In this document: in pieces, positions 30,645 to 39,421 of the stretch
Position numbering within the stretch: the first letter of the stretch is position 1
How the letters are laid out: each line of letters begins with the position of its first letter
Origin: Lysobacter sp. 5GHs7-4
GTDB lineage: Bacteria > Pseudomonadota > Gammaproteobacteria > Xanthomonadales > Xanthomonadaceae
Direction of reading: 5' to 3'
Assembly: GCF_021284765.1 (NCBI RefSeq)
Contig: NZ_CP089924.1
Span: 1,134,001-1,198,000 of the forward strand
Length of the DNA stretch: 64,000 nt
Translations under genes and position numbers: made by a program
The notes under the pieces: generated by a model
What the model saw: the letters and a program-made list of their open reading frames with translations, nothing else
Database searches by the model: none
Told to the model about the DNA's origin: nothing

Positions 30645-32378
30645 TCAGGCGGGTTCGGTGCTGGGGTGTTCGATGAGGGAAGCGGGGATGGTTCGTGCCG
30701 GTGGCGATTGCAGCGGGCCCGGCGCGGTGACCGCGCCTTGCGAGGCCGAGCCGACCAGCAGCGCGTACTTGGCGAGCACGCCGGTGGTCACGCGCGGTGC
30801 GATGCGCGCCGGTTCGCGCGCGCTCAGATCGGCGTCGACGTTCAAGCGCCGCGTGTTCACGTCGATGCTCACGCGATCGCCCTCGCGCAGGCGCGCGATC
30901 GGGCCGCCGTGCGCGGCTTCCGGCGAGATGTGGCCGACCATGAAGCCGTGGGTGGCGCCGCTGAAGCGGCCGTCGGTGATCAGCGCGACATCGTTGCCCA
31001 GGCCCTGGCCGACCAGGGCCGCGGTGACGGCCAGCATTTCGCGCATGCCGGGGCCGCCGGCCGGGCCTTCGAAGCGGATCACCACCACGTCGCCGGCCTG
31101 GATGCGGCGCGCCTGCACGGCGGCGAACGCGTCCTCTTCGGAATCGAACACCCGCGCCGGGCCTTCGAAATGCTCGCGGCCGTGGCCGGCCAGCTTGAGG
31201 ATGCAGCCTTCCGGCGCGAGATCGCCGTACAGCACCGAGTAGCCGCCGCGCGGCTTGATCGGATCGGCGACGGGACGCACGACGTCCTGCACGTCGGCCA
31301 TGCAGGCCACGGCCAGTTCCTGGAAAAAGGAACGGCCGGTGACCGTGGGAATGTCCTCGATCAGACCGGCCGTCTTGAGTTCGCGCGCCACCAGCGCCGC
31401 ACCGCCGAATTCGAACATCTCGGCGGCGGTGTAGCGGCCGCCCGGTTTCAGGTCGGCGATCACCGGCGTATGCGCGGCGGCTTCGAATTCTTCCAGGTCG
31501 AAGGCCACGCCGGCCTCGTGCGCGATGGCCAGCAGATGCAGCGCGGCATTGGTCGAACCAGCGGTGGCCGAGACCGCGCGCGCGGCATTGCGCAGCGCGG
31601 AGGGAGAGAGAAGCGCGCGCGGCCTCGGCCCGCCTTTACGCAACTGCTGCATGACCATTTCGCCGCATTGGCGCGCGGCTTCGGCCTTGTCGGCGTGGAT
31701 CGCCGGAATGTCGTTCAAGCCCAGCGGCGACAGGCCCAGAAAGGTCAGCACCATCGCCATGGTGTTGGCGGTGAACTGGCCGCCGCAGGCGCCGGCACCG
31801 GGGCAGGCATGGGATTCGATGCGGTGCAGTTCGGCATCGTCGATGCGGCCGGCCGAATGCGCGCCCACGGCCTCGAACACGTCCTGCACGGTCAGCGGCT
31901 TGTCGTCGGCCGCGCCGCGCTTGGACGGGCAGTGGCCGGGCATGATGGTGCCGCCGTAGAGGATCACGGTGGGGATATCCAGTCGCGCCGCCGCCATCGC
32001 CGCGGCCGGGATGGTCTTGTCGCAGCCCACCAGCAGCACCATCGCGTCCAGGCAATGCCCGGACACCGCCAGCTCGATCGAGTCGGCGATGGTCTCGCGC
32101 GAGGTCAGCGAGGCGCGCATGCCGTCGGTGCCCATGGCGATGCCGTCGGTGACGGCGATGGTGTTGAACTCGATCGGAGTGCCGCCGTTGTCGATCACGC
32201 CGCGGCGCACGTGCTGGGCCAGATCGCGCAGGGTGATGTTGCACGGCGAGACGTCGGACCAGGTGTGGACCACGGCGACCAGCGGTCTGGCGATGGCCGC
32301 GTCGTCCAGCCCGGTCGCGCGCAGCATCGCGCGCGCGGGGGCTCGGGCCGGGCCTTGCTTGATGGCGTTGCTTCTCAC
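30645..32378 (-). CDS. ilvD: Dihydroxy-acid dehydratase
   Basis: 577 residues. An Fe-S enzyme that dehydrates 2,3-dihydroxy acids to 2-oxo acids for Ile, Val and Leu. The cluster cysteines appear in [16 protein letters not shown] and the neighbouring [38 protein letters not shown] and [20 protein letters not shown] are also intact. It is the first structural gene of the operon, starting 116 bases after the leader peptide stop and behind the attenuator hairpin. Confidence 0.96.
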   Translation of the reverse strand: MRSNAIKQGPARAPARAMLRATGLDDAAIARPLVAVVHTWSDVSPCNITLRDLAQHVRRGVIDNGGTPIEFNTIAVTDGIAMGTDGMRASLTSRETIADSIELAVSGHCLDAMVLLVGCDKTIPAAAMAAARLDIPTVILYGGTIMPGHCPSKRGAADDKPLTVQDVFEAVGAHSAGRIDDAELHRIESHACPGAGACGGQFTANTMAMVLTFLGLSPLGLNDIPAIHADKAEAARQCGEMVMQQLRKGGPRPRALLSPSALRNAARAVSATAGSTNAALHLLAIAHEAGVAFDLEEFEAAAHTPVIADLKPGGRYTAAEMFEFGGAALVARELKTAGLIEDIPTVTGRSFFQELAVACMADVQDVVRPVADPIKPRGGYSVLYGDLAPEGCILKLAGHGREHFEGPARVFDSEEDAFAAVQARRIQAGDVVVIRFEGPAGGPGMREMLAVTAALVGQGLGNDVALITDGRFSGATHGFMVGHISPEAAHGGPIARLREGDRVSIDVNTRRLNVDADLSAREPARIAPRVTTGVLAKYALLVGSASQGAVTAPGPLQSPPARTIPASLIEHPSTEPA

Positions 32379-32416
32379 GAACGTGCGTTCCTAAAGTCGT
32401 ATCGACAAGGAACCCA

Positions 32417-32463
32417 AGGCCCTGAAAACGAAAAACCCCGCGCCTTTCGGGCGCGGGGTTCAG
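32417..32463 (-). terminator. Attenuator terminator of the ilv-leu operon
   Basis: On the minus strand AACCCCGCGCC pairs with GGCGCGGGGTT around CGAAA, followed by TTTCGTTTTC, a convincing intrinsic terminator between leader peptide and ilvD. It is flanked by AACCCAAGG upstream (32473-32481) and CCTTGGGTT downstream (32411-32419). These can pair with each other and so provide an alternative outer stem. The layout fits ribosome-controlled attenuation. Confidence 0.8.
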
Positions 32464-32493
32464 GTTCTTTCGACCTTGGGTTGTGTGGTTTTG

Positions 32494-32658
32494 CTACACG
32501 AACCCGACTCCCGCGCTGGTAAGCGAGGTAATAAGTACGAGGACGAGAATAATCGTGGCGATCGCGGGTGCGAGGCGGAGCGCGACGCGCGCGGCGTCGT
32601 TCGAGGCCGTGGCGGCCTTGAGCGAAGTCGTCTGCGAGTGGTTGTTGCGCTGCGTCAT
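32494..32658 (-). CDS. ilvL: ilv-leu operon leader peptide
   Basis: 54 codons, ATG at 32658, TAG at 32494-32496. The C-terminal third has a run of branched-chain residues, TIILVLVLIT (codons ATT ATT CTC GTC CTC GTA CTT ATT), then SLTSAGVGFV. The ribosome would stall there when charged Ile, Val or Leu tRNA is scarce, favouring read-through of the hairpin at 32417-32463. There is no ribosome binding site, and the ATG sits at the predicted transcription start, so it may be translated leaderless. The E. coli ilvL peptide is shorter (32 residues) but has a comparable Ile/Leu/Val run. Confidence 0.82.
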   Translation of the reverse strand: MTQRNNHSQTTSLKAATASNDAARVALRLAPAIATIILVLVLITSLTSAGVGFV

Positions 32659-32665
32659 GGGTCTG

Positions 32666-32695
32666 AGAAAAACATGCCGGTTCGCGGCTTGTCAA
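32666..32695 (-). promoter_or_regulatory. ilv-leu operon promoter
   Basis: On the minus strand, perfect -35 TTGACA (32690-32695), 17-18 bases, then a weak T-rich -10 (TTTTTC or TTTTCT at 32666-32672). The expected start site is within a base or two of the leader ATG at 32658. The weak -10 may call for an activator such as the neighbouring Lrp protein. That last point is inference. Confidence 0.55.
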
Positions 32696-32752
32696 CCGTT
32701 TCATCCAAAACTTTCATGACCAATCGGCATAAGCCGTGACGGCGGTCGCGTC

Positions 32753-32771
32753 CGGGCCGGTCGCCGGCCCG
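32753..32771. terminator. GC-rich hairpin between lrp and the ilv promoter
   Basis: CGGGCCGG pairs with CCGGCCCG around TCG, 36 bases past the lrp stop. It may end lrp transcripts before the ilv promoter, though it has no U-run. Confidence 0.45.
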
Positions 32772-32806
32772 CGCTGGCTGTCGATGCGAGGGCGTTGCGC
32801 GCGCGC

Positions 32807-33271
32807 TCACACCGGCAGCGCGTAACTTTGCTTGACGACCTCGCTGGGCAGATCGGTTTTCACGTTCTGGATGCCGTTGTCGCGGGTCAGGTGACGGGTC
32901 TGGAAGCGGCGGTAGTCGGCCAGGTCTTCCACCACCACGCGCAGCAGCGCGTCGCAGTCGCCGAGCATGATGTAGCACTCCATCACCTGCGGCAGTCGCT
33001 TCATCGCGGCGATGAAGCGCTCGATGGTGTCGGCGTCCTGCGCGGTCAGCCAGACCCGGGTGAACAAGGTGGTGCCGATGCCGACCTGGGCGGCGCTGAC
33101 CACGGCCACGTAGCGCTCGATCACCCCGGCCTCTTCCAACAGGCGCACGCGGCGCAGGCAGGGCGAGGGCGACAGCCCCACTTCCTGGGCCAGCTCGTTG
33201 TTCTGCAGGCGGCCGTCGCGCTGCAGGGCGCGCAGGATGCGGCGGTCGATCTCGTCGAGTTTGGCTGGCAT
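32807..33271 (-). CDS. Lrp/AsnC family transcriptional regulator
   Basis: 154 residues. The N-terminal HTH covers LDEIDRRILRALQRDGRLQN and ELAQEVGLSPSPCLRRVRLL. The C-terminal ligand-binding domain contains RLPQVMECYIMLGDCDALLRV. These proteins sense amino acids as octamers. I start at the ATG at 33271 with GAGTG just upstream, although an in-frame GTG three codons earlier is possible. It is divergent from a LysE exporter and directly upstream of the ilv leader on the same strand, so control of export, of ilv-leu, or of both is likely. Confidence 0.9.
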   Translation of the reverse strand: MPAKLDEIDRRILRALQRDGRLQNNELAQEVGLSPSPCLRRVRLLEEAGVIERYVAVVSAAQVGIGTTLFTRVWLTAQDADTIERFIAAMKRLPQVMECYIMLGDCDALLRVVVEDLADYRRFQTRHLTRDNGIQNVKTDLPSEVVKQSYALPV

Positions 33272-33295
33272 GAATTTCACTCTATTCGATCAAGA

Positions 33296-33312
33296 TTGGC
33301 AGTTAATGCCAA
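33296..33312. promoter_or_regulatory. Candidate Lrp operator between lrp and lysE-type gene
   Basis: TTGGC-AGTTAAT-GCCAA is a dyad with an AT-rich centre in the 105-base divergent region, beside ATTTATAAGGTAT. The position fits an Lrp-type site controlling both genes. It is inferred from symmetry and location. Confidence 0.45.
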
Positions 33313-33376
33313 TTTATAAGGTATCGCGGCAATAATCGCAAGCCTATGCCGCGCGTGGCCGCTTACGCTTTCGGGC

Positions 33377-33988
33377 ATGGACATCACCGCCCTGCTGCTG
33401 TTCGCCGCCACCGTCCTGCCGCTGATCTGCACGCCAGGGCCGGACATGCTGTTCATCGCCTCGCAGGCGCTCAACGGCGGCGCGTCCGCCGGTTTGCGCG
33501 CGACCTTGGGCGTGTGCGCCGGCTATGGCGTGCATTCGGCGCTGGTCGCGTTGGGTCTGGCCGCGCTGATCGCCGCCTCGCCGTGGTGCTTCGCCGTCTT
33601 GCGCTGGGCCGGGGTGGCCTATCTGGCGTATCTGGCCTTGCGTTTGCTGCGCTCGGCGCTGAAACCCGGCGCGATCGAACTGCGCGCGGTCCGCGCGGCC
33701 GCGTTCCGTCGCGGCTTTCTCACCGCGGTGTTGAACCCCAAGGGCATGCTGGTCTACTTCGCGGTGCTGCCGCAGTTCATGCACGGCGATGGGCCGGCCG
33801 CGCTGCAAGCCATGGCGCTGTCGGGCGTGTTCGTGGTCTTGTGCGGCCTGGTCTATACGGTGCTGAGTTTGGTCCTGGCGCGCACGGGCGCACGCGCGCA
33901 AGGCTTCAGCGATCGACGCCGGCGCTGGGTGGACGGTGTGTCCGGCGGCTTGGTCGGCGTGGCGGCGGGGGTGTTGGCGATCGGCTAG
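33377..33988 (+). CDS. LysE/RhtB family amino acid exporter
   Basis: 203 residues with about six membrane segments. The family opening is FAATVLPLICTPGPDMLFIASQAL, followed by LGVCAGYGVHSALVALGLAALIAASPW and AVLNPKGMLVYFAVLPQFM. It exports an amino acid or homoserine lactone-like molecule across the inner membrane. The divergent lrp gene suggests amino-acid-induced expression, and the nearby ilv-leu operon makes branched-chain amino acids plausible substrates. Confidence 0.9.
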   Translation: MDITALLLFAATVLPLICTPGPDMLFIASQALNGGASAGLRATLGVCAGYGVHSALVALGLAALIAASPWCFAVLRWAGVAYLAYLALRLLRSALKPGAIELRAVRAAAFRRGFLTAVLNPKGMLVYFAVLPQFMHGDGPAALQAMALSGVFVVLCGLVYTVLSLVLARTGARAQGFSDRRRRWVDGVSGGLVGVAAGVLAIG

Positions 33989-34261
33989 ACCGCATCGTCG
34001 CGTGCGAGCCGCAAATCGGGCGTCGCGTCCTGCTCTTCGCGCCGGATCGCCGAAATGGCATCGCGAGCCCGCCTGGGCCGTCGCAATCCAGGCCATGCCA
34101 GCCGTGTGCGCTTAACCGATGCGTTCAATCGAGTACATCCGTCGCCGATCCGTGAGCGCATCATCGGCACTCGCGCCTGGGTGCGCCGTACAATGACGTT
34201 CGCCCACAGGTTCATGGCCGGCGCGCGGCGCGCATCGGCCCGAGTACGACGACCCCACCGC

Positions 34262-34735
34262 ATGCCGCAACTTTCAGTGCCCACCGAAGCGGTCCTCAAG
34301 CGGGCCATCGATCTTATCGGCCAGGACGGTCTCAGCGACGACGATATCCAGCAGCGCATCACGGCGCTGGTGGACGAGCCCGTGCTCGCCCAGCGCCTGA
34401 TCGCGTGGCTGCCGGAGGCGTTCGGGCTAGTGCTGATTTCCGGCATGGACGGCGTCGATCCGCCCGCCGCCTTCACCGCGCGCGACCGCCGCGGACGTTG
34501 GCGCGAGTTCGCCTTCGACGCCGAGCCGCTGCTGCCGATGGCGCTGGTGCTGGCCAACGAGATGTTTATCGCCGGCCCGCGCTACAGCTTCGGCCGCATC
34601 GCCCAGCGCAGTGCGATGGTCGCCGCGGTGAGTCAGGTGCTGCAGCAGGATGGCAGCGTGTTCGGCGCCCGGATTTCCGGGCCTGCGATCGCGGGCGTGC
34701 AGGCGGAGGTCTACAGCGCCGGAGCGGGGGCGTAA
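34262..34735 (+). CDS. Conserved hypothetical protein
   Basis: 157 residues, soluble, no signal peptide. The sequence begins MPQLSVPTEAVLKRAIDLIG and includes LSDDDIQQRITALVDEPVLAQRLIAWLPEAFG and EMFIAGPRYSFGRIAQRSAM. The regular codon use and absence of low complexity indicate a real gene, but I do not recognise a family. The frame is open upstream to 34055, but that part is Arg-rich and looks non-coding, so the ATG at 34262 is preferred. Confidence 0.6.
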   Translation: MPQLSVPTEAVLKRAIDLIGQDGLSDDDIQQRITALVDEPVLAQRLIAWLPEAFGLVLISGMDGVDPPAAFTARDRRGRWREFAFDAEPLLPMALVLANEMFIAGPRYSFGRIAQRSAMVAAVSQVLQQDGSVFGARISGPAIAGVQAEVYSAGAGA

Positions 34736-34794
34736 CGCGATTGGTCGGTGCATGCGTCGGTCGACACGCGGCCAGGCATTCCATAGGGAGCGGC

Positions 34795-34923
34795 ATGGAA
34801 TTCATCTGTCGCTTTCACGACGCCGATACGTGGCAACGCGTGCGCGGTCCGCTGCGCTCCGAAGGCATTCCCAACCGCGCTGCGCAAGTCGCTGCTGCCT
34901 GCACGACGGCACCTGTGCGCTGA
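34795..34923 (+). CDS. Possible 42-residue small protein or gene remnant
   Basis: MEFICRFHDADTWQRVRGPL is followed by RSEGIPNRAAQ and a Cys/Ala/Thr tail. GGGAG lies six bases before the ATG. The beginning faintly recalls the N-terminus of DUF2007-type proteins (a few residues then LLxSEGIP), cut short. It lies alone in the 342-base gap between the hypothetical gene and the pentapeptide gene, where nothing else is seen. Confidence 0.3.
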   Translation: MEFICRFHDADTWQRVRGPLRSEGIPNRAAQVAAACTTAPVR

Positions 34924-35077
34924 GAACCGGCCGCGTCCGGCTTGCCCCACGGCAGCGCGTGGCCGTGAGCCGTGGATGAGACTGCGATGTCCAGACGGCC
35001 CGGTTCGGCTGCCAGGCGGCCGCCGGGCCGTGCCATGACTGGGGTACTGTCCGCCTTTCAGCCACGGGGGGTGTGCC

Positions 35078-36322
35078 ATGAAAGGATGGGTGTGGGTGCT
35101 TGTGGGTGCCTTGGGGATGGCGACGGCGGGCACGGCGCGAGCCGCCGATCCTGAGGCTTTGTACCGACTGACCCATCCGCGTTCGTGCCCGGCCTGCGAC
35201 TTGAGCCAGGCGGAGCTGGCCGAGGGCATCGACCTCAGCGGTTACGACTTGAGCCGGTCGCGGTTTACCGGCGCGAAACTGCGCGGCGCGAACCTGCAAT
35301 CGGCGGTGCTCACGGGCGTGGACTTGAACGGCGCCGATCTGAGCGGCAGCAATTCGCGCTCGGCGCGCTGGGACGGCGCCCAGGTACGTGGGGTCGATCT
35401 GAGCCGGGCGCAGTGGGATGCGGACTTCAGCGGCTTCGACCTCAGCGCCGCGCGCTTCAAGGATGTCCAGCTGACCGGAAACCGCTTCGTTGGCGCAACC
35501 TTGCGGGACACCGATTGGCGCGGATCGACGCTCGTGCGCCTGGACTGGGCGCGTTCGGATCTGCGTGGCGCGGACTTCACCGGCGTGCGCGTGCAACAAG
35601 GCAGCTTCGCCGGCGCCAACGCCGGCGGGGTGAAGTTCACCGGACTGCAGGGGCAGCAACGCGCGGTGACCGAACAAATCGATTTCGGCGGGGCGAATCT
35701 GCTCGATGCCGATTTCACCGGCGCCACCTGCGGCGGCAAGGGCTTCCGCCTGTGCGCGCGCTCCGATGCCGCAACCACCTGCCCGGCCGGCAACAAGGGG
35801 CCGTGCGCGGACTACGCGTCGGCGCACATCGCGCGCAACAAGCAGACGCTGATCGACACCAACCAATGCCGCGGCTGCGATTTGCGCGGAACGACCCTGG
35901 ACAGCAAGGGCGGTGCGCGCGTGGCGTTGGACGGCGCCGACCTGCGGCATGCCTCGCTGTATCGGTTCAATGCGCCCGACGGCAGTTTGAATCAGGTCAA
36001 GCTGCAGGGCGCCGACGTGGTGGGCGACTACTCGCGCGCCAAGCTGGAAGGCGCCGACCTGCGCGCCGACCGACTGATGGGCACCTTCGTCGAGGCGCAG
36101 ATGACCGGCGCGGACCTGAGCGGCGCGGACATCCAGATGTCGGACTACCGTCGCGCGGTGCTGGTCAACGCCAAATTGATCAACACCCTGGTCTACGGCA
36201 CCGACTTGCGCGGCGCCAACCTGACCGGCGCCGACGTCAGCGGCCTGCGTTACGGCCACACCGCCAAGACCGATGCCAGCACCACGTGCCCGAACGGACG
36301 ACCGGGTCCCTGCAGCTGGTGA
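35078..36322 (+). CDS. Exported pentapeptide-repeat protein with paired Cys motifs
   Basis: 414 residues with a Sec signal peptide (MKGWVWVLVGALGMATAGTA, cut near ARAA). The rest is dominated by A(D/N)LxX pentapeptide repeats (ADLSGS, ANLQSA, ADLRHA, ANLTGA), expected to form a right-handed beta-helix. It seems built as two halves. Each opens with C-x2-C-DL (SCPACDLSQ, QCRGCDLRG) and ends with a TTCP-x-G-x2-GPC motif (near residues 234 and 406). The probable location is the periplasm or outside. I do not know the function. Confidence 0.75.
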   Translation: MKGWVWVLVGALGMATAGTARAADPEALYRLTHPRSCPACDLSQAELAEGIDLSGYDLSRSRFTGAKLRGANLQSAVLTGVDLNGADLSGSNSRSARWDGAQVRGVDLSRAQWDADFSGFDLSAARFKDVQLTGNRFVGATLRDTDWRGSTLVRLDWARSDLRGADFTGVRVQQGSFAGANAGGVKFTGLQGQQRAVTEQIDFGGANLLDADFTGATCGGKGFRLCARSDAATTCPAGNKGPCADYASAHIARNKQTLIDTNQCRGCDLRGTTLDSKGGARVALDGADLRHASLYRFNAPDGSLNQVKLQGADVVGDYSRAKLEGADLRADRLMGTFVEAQMTGADLSGADIQMSDYRRAVLVNAKLINTLVYGTDLRGANLTGADVSGLRYGHTAKTDASTTCPNGRPGPCSW

Positions 36323-36434
36323 CGCTGCGCGGGCGCGCCGTGTTGGCGCGCCCGGCCGCCGCGCGTAAGCTCGCGATGCCGCGCGACCCGGCGACGACCG
36401 CCGCCGCGCGCCCCCACTTTTCACGAGAGCCGAC

Positions 36435-37394
36435 ATGAAACGCACGCATCTGTCTTTGTTGATCGTCGCCGCGCTGGCGGCTGCGACGTTACCGGCGTGT
36501 TCCAAGCCCGAATCCGCGGCGAACACCGCGCCGGCCGCCGCGCCGCAAGCGTCCGCCGAACCCGCGACACCGGCGCCTGCCGCCGCCGAGGTGCATCGCT
36601 TCAAGATCGGCGCGCTCGATGCCGTCGCGCTGAAGGACGGCGACATCGACGTGGTCAACGATGAAAAGACCTTCGCGATCGGTCAGTCCGCGCAGGACGT
36701 AGACGCGCTGCTGAGCGCGGCCGGGCAGCCGACCGACGTGCTGCACTTGAGCATGCAACCGCTGTTGGTGCGCAGCGGCGCGAAGGTGCTGCTGTTCGAC
36801 ACCGGCGCGGCGGACGCGTCGTTCGCGCGCGGCGGGCGCTTACCGGCGTCGCTGCGCGAGGCCGGGGTGGAGCCTTCGCAGGTCACCGACATCTTCATTT
36901 CGCACCAGCATCAGGACCACGTCGGCGGCCTGCTGACGCGCGAGGGCAAGCTGGCGTTCCCGAATGCGACCGTGCACCTGTCGGCGCCGGAATGGGACAG
37001 CCTCAAGGGCGACCAGGGCGCGGCCGCGCTGGTCGCCGCGATAACGCCCAAAGTCGCCGCGTTCGAACCCGGTGCGCAGCTCATTCCGGGCGTGGTCACC
37101 GCGGTCGCCGTGGACGGCCACACGCCGGGCCACAGCGCCTACGAAATCGCCTCGGGCGATCAGCGCCTGCTGTACATCGGCGATACCGCGCACCATTTCG
37201 TGATCTCGGTGCAGCGCCCTGAGTGGACCGTGCAGTACGACGGCGACGCGCCGCTGGCGCAGACCAGCCGTCGCGCGCTGCTGCAGCGCGCCGCGGACGG
37301 CAAGCTGCGCGTCTACGCGGTGCATTTCCCGTTCCCGGGCCTGGGCCATGTGCAGGCGAAGGGCGAGGGCTTCGAATGGGTGCCCGAGCGCTGA
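36435..37394 (+). CDS. MBL-fold metallo-hydrolase, lipoprotein
   Basis: 319 residues. The lipoprotein signal ends at AAATLPAC (Cys22), followed by an Ala/Pro-rich linker. The metallo-beta-lactamase fold carries the zinc motif SHQHQDHVGGLL (H-x-H-x-DH with Gln in the x positions), a later VDGHTPGHSAYEI histidine and IGDTAHHFVIS. The layout resembles AHL-lactonase/YtnP-type hydrolases. The substrate (lactone, beta-lactam or other) cannot be decided. It is probably anchored facing the periplasm. Confidence 0.85.
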   Translation: MKRTHLSLLIVAALAAATLPACSKPESAANTAPAAAPQASAEPATPAPAAAEVHRFKIGALDAVALKDGDIDVVNDEKTFAIGQSAQDVDALLSAAGQPTDVLHLSMQPLLVRSGAKVLLFDTGAADASFARGGRLPASLREAGVEPSQVTDIFISHQHQDHVGGLLTREGKLAFPNATVHLSAPEWDSLKGDQGAAALVAAITPKVAAFEPGAQLIPGVVTAVAVDGHTPGHSAYEIASGDQRLLYIGDTAHHFVISVQRPEWTVQYDGDAPLAQTSRRALLQRAADGKLRVYAVHFPFPGLGHVQAKGEGFEWVPER

Positions 37395-37513
37395 TCGCGG
37401 CGCGCTAGCTCCGCTGATGGCATGGGTGGGCGTACCACCCGTGCCGATGCCGACGGCGCGGCGCGCGATGCGGTCCGCAACCGTCGCCGCACCGCTGGCC
37501 GCGCGGCGACGGC

Positions 37514-39289
37514 TCAGTACAAGTCGCCGCGCTTGCGTTTGGGATAGCTGCCGTCGGCCTTGGCCTGGGCGATCACGCGCTGCGCGTACTCCAGCGCGAC
37601 CTTGCTCAGTTCGGAATCCTGTTCGTACAGGGCTAGCCGTTCCGGCGAGGGCGTCAGCGCATCGTCCGCAGGCTCGTTCTCCGGCTGGGCCTGCGCCTGC
37701 GCCGTCGCGCGCTGCGTATCCGCCTCCCGCTCGCGGATACGCCGCGCATCGCCGCACAAGGCTTCCTCATCGCTGAGGTCGTAGCGCAGCGCGTCGGTCG
37801 CCTGTGCGTCGAACCTGGCGCAGGCGGTCTGGTACGCCGCCGCATCCGCGGCCAGACGCTGCGCCGCGATCTTCGCCAGATCGCTGCGGCGCCGCGAGCA
37901 GGCCAGGCTGACATGGATCTTGAGACTCTTATCGTTGCTGGCGCAGCTGCGGTCCAGCGCCACCGGATCGGCCAGCAGCCGCTCGATGGACCGTTCCAGC
38001 CGCTGCTGTTCGGCCATCGAACAGGCCAGATCGGCGTAGCCGGCGCGGTCCGGCGGAATCTTGCCGTCCTGACACACCACGGCGTAGCCGGTGTCGTCCT
38101 CGACCAGCAGACGCGTCAAGGCCGATTCCAGCGCGCTCTGATAGGCGTAGCACGCGAAACGTAAGGGGCCTGCACGCTCCTGCGCCGAGGTCGCCTCGCA
38201 GTCGGCGGCGACCTGCCGTGCCTGCCGCAGCAGCAATTGCTCGGCCGATTCTTCGTCGCGCGCGTTCTGCGCGAATTCGCAGGCTTGCGCCAATCCCGGG
38301 CTGCGTTGTGCCGCGGCCACGCGCGCGCACTGGCGATCGAGTTCTTCGGGTTGTTCGCGCAGCCGCGCGGCTTCTTCGTAGGCGTCGCTACGCGACTGTC
38401 GGTCGCGCGCGCGCCGATCGCAGGCCGCCTGCGCGTGCCGGCTCTTGGGCCCGTAAGGCGGTTGCAGCTCGTCGCTGTTGCAGACGCGGTCGGCCCACTT
38501 CTGCGACGACAGATCGACCGGGAAACGATCGTCGTCGCCGTGCGCGATGACCTCGCGCAGGCCCGCGACGGTGGACTGCAGCGCCTGTTGGGCCTCCGGA
38601 TCCTTGAGGTCGGCATCGGCGGGGACGGCGGCCAGGATCGCGTCCAGTCGCGCATCGGCTTCGGCGAAACGGCCCAGTTCGCGCGAGGCGTTCGCCACCC
38701 GGACGCGCGCCGCCAGCTTGTCCGCCTCCGGCGTCGGAATCTCGTCGACCAGCTTCGGGCCTTCGTCGGCGATGCGGGCCACCAGGCGCCGGCGCTCGCC
38801 CGCGTCGGTGGCCGACCAACTGGCGCGCATCAGCAACTGCAGCCGCGTCCACGCGGGCAGGCCCAGTTGCGCCGCCAGCCAATGCGCGCGCTCGTGCCGG
38901 CTGCGGCCGCGCAGTTGGCGGTACTCGTCGCTTGCCAGCAGGGCGGGCAGGCGCGCCACCTGTTCGGGCGTGTAGTCGAGGTAGGCCAGGCCGCCTTTTG
39001 GGCCTTCGCGTTCGTAGTCTGGTATCAGCGGCAGGCCGTTGTCCGGGCATTGCGGAATCTGCACATCGATCTGGGTGTCGCCGAGCCAGCTGCCGTCGAC
39101 GAATTGGACCAGCGCCAACGACGGGTAGCCGACGTCCGCCGAAAACCTGGCGCCGCCGAGCGGGCAGACGAACTCGCGCACGTCGAATTGGACGGCGTCG
39201 TCGCGCGTTGCGGCATGGACGGCGGGCGCCAGCAGGGCGGCGATCAAGGCGATGGCGATGGGCGCGCAGCGCGACAACGTAGGCTTCAC
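37514..39289 (-). CDS. Exported hypothetical protein, alpha-helical and Cys-containing
   Basis: 591 residues with a signal peptide (IALIAALLAPAVHA). The N-terminal part (FVCPLGGARFSADVGYPSLA, then QIDVQIPQCPDNGLPLIPDY) has a Cys pair. The middle looks like TPR-like helices (VRVANASRELGRFAEADARL). The C-terminal part is highly charged, with scattered Cys residues. It ends PKRKRGDLY. I do not recognise the family. It stands alone, convergent with the MBL gene. Confidence 0.65.
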   Translation of the reverse strand: MKPTLSRCAPIAIALIAALLAPAVHAATRDDAVQFDVREFVCPLGGARFSADVGYPSLALVQFVDGSWLGDTQIDVQIPQCPDNGLPLIPDYEREGPKGGLAYLDYTPEQVARLPALLASDEYRQLRGRSRHERAHWLAAQLGLPAWTRLQLLMRASWSATDAGERRRLVARIADEGPKLVDEIPTPEADKLAARVRVANASRELGRFAEADARLDAILAAVPADADLKDPEAQQALQSTVAGLREVIAHGDDDRFPVDLSSQKWADRVCNSDELQPPYGPKSRHAQAACDRRARDRQSRSDAYEEAARLREQPEELDRQCARVAAAQRSPGLAQACEFAQNARDEESAEQLLLRQARQVAADCEATSAQERAGPLRFACYAYQSALESALTRLLVEDDTGYAVVCQDGKIPPDRAGYADLACSMAEQQRLERSIERLLADPVALDRSCASNDKSLKIHVSLACSRRRSDLAKIAAQRLAADAAAYQTACARFDAQATDALRYDLSDEEALCGDARRIREREADTQRATAQAQAQPENEPADDALTPSPERLALYEQDSELSKVALEYAQRVIAQAKADGSYPKRKRGDLY

Positions 39290-39421
39290 TCGGGCTCCGG
39301 GATCGGACGTGGCCCCGGCGGAGCGCGCGGTGCGGCCTCCGGGCCGGGGCAGGGCGCAGCGAGGTTAGCACCCGTTCCGCGCCCGCGAGCGCCGCCGCGC
39401 GCCGATGCGCCGAGCCCTGCC

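Noticed and set aside
34055..34261. N-terminal extension of the hypothetical gene at 34262
   Set aside because: It is Arg-rich, unlike the rest of the protein, and there is no suitable RBS.
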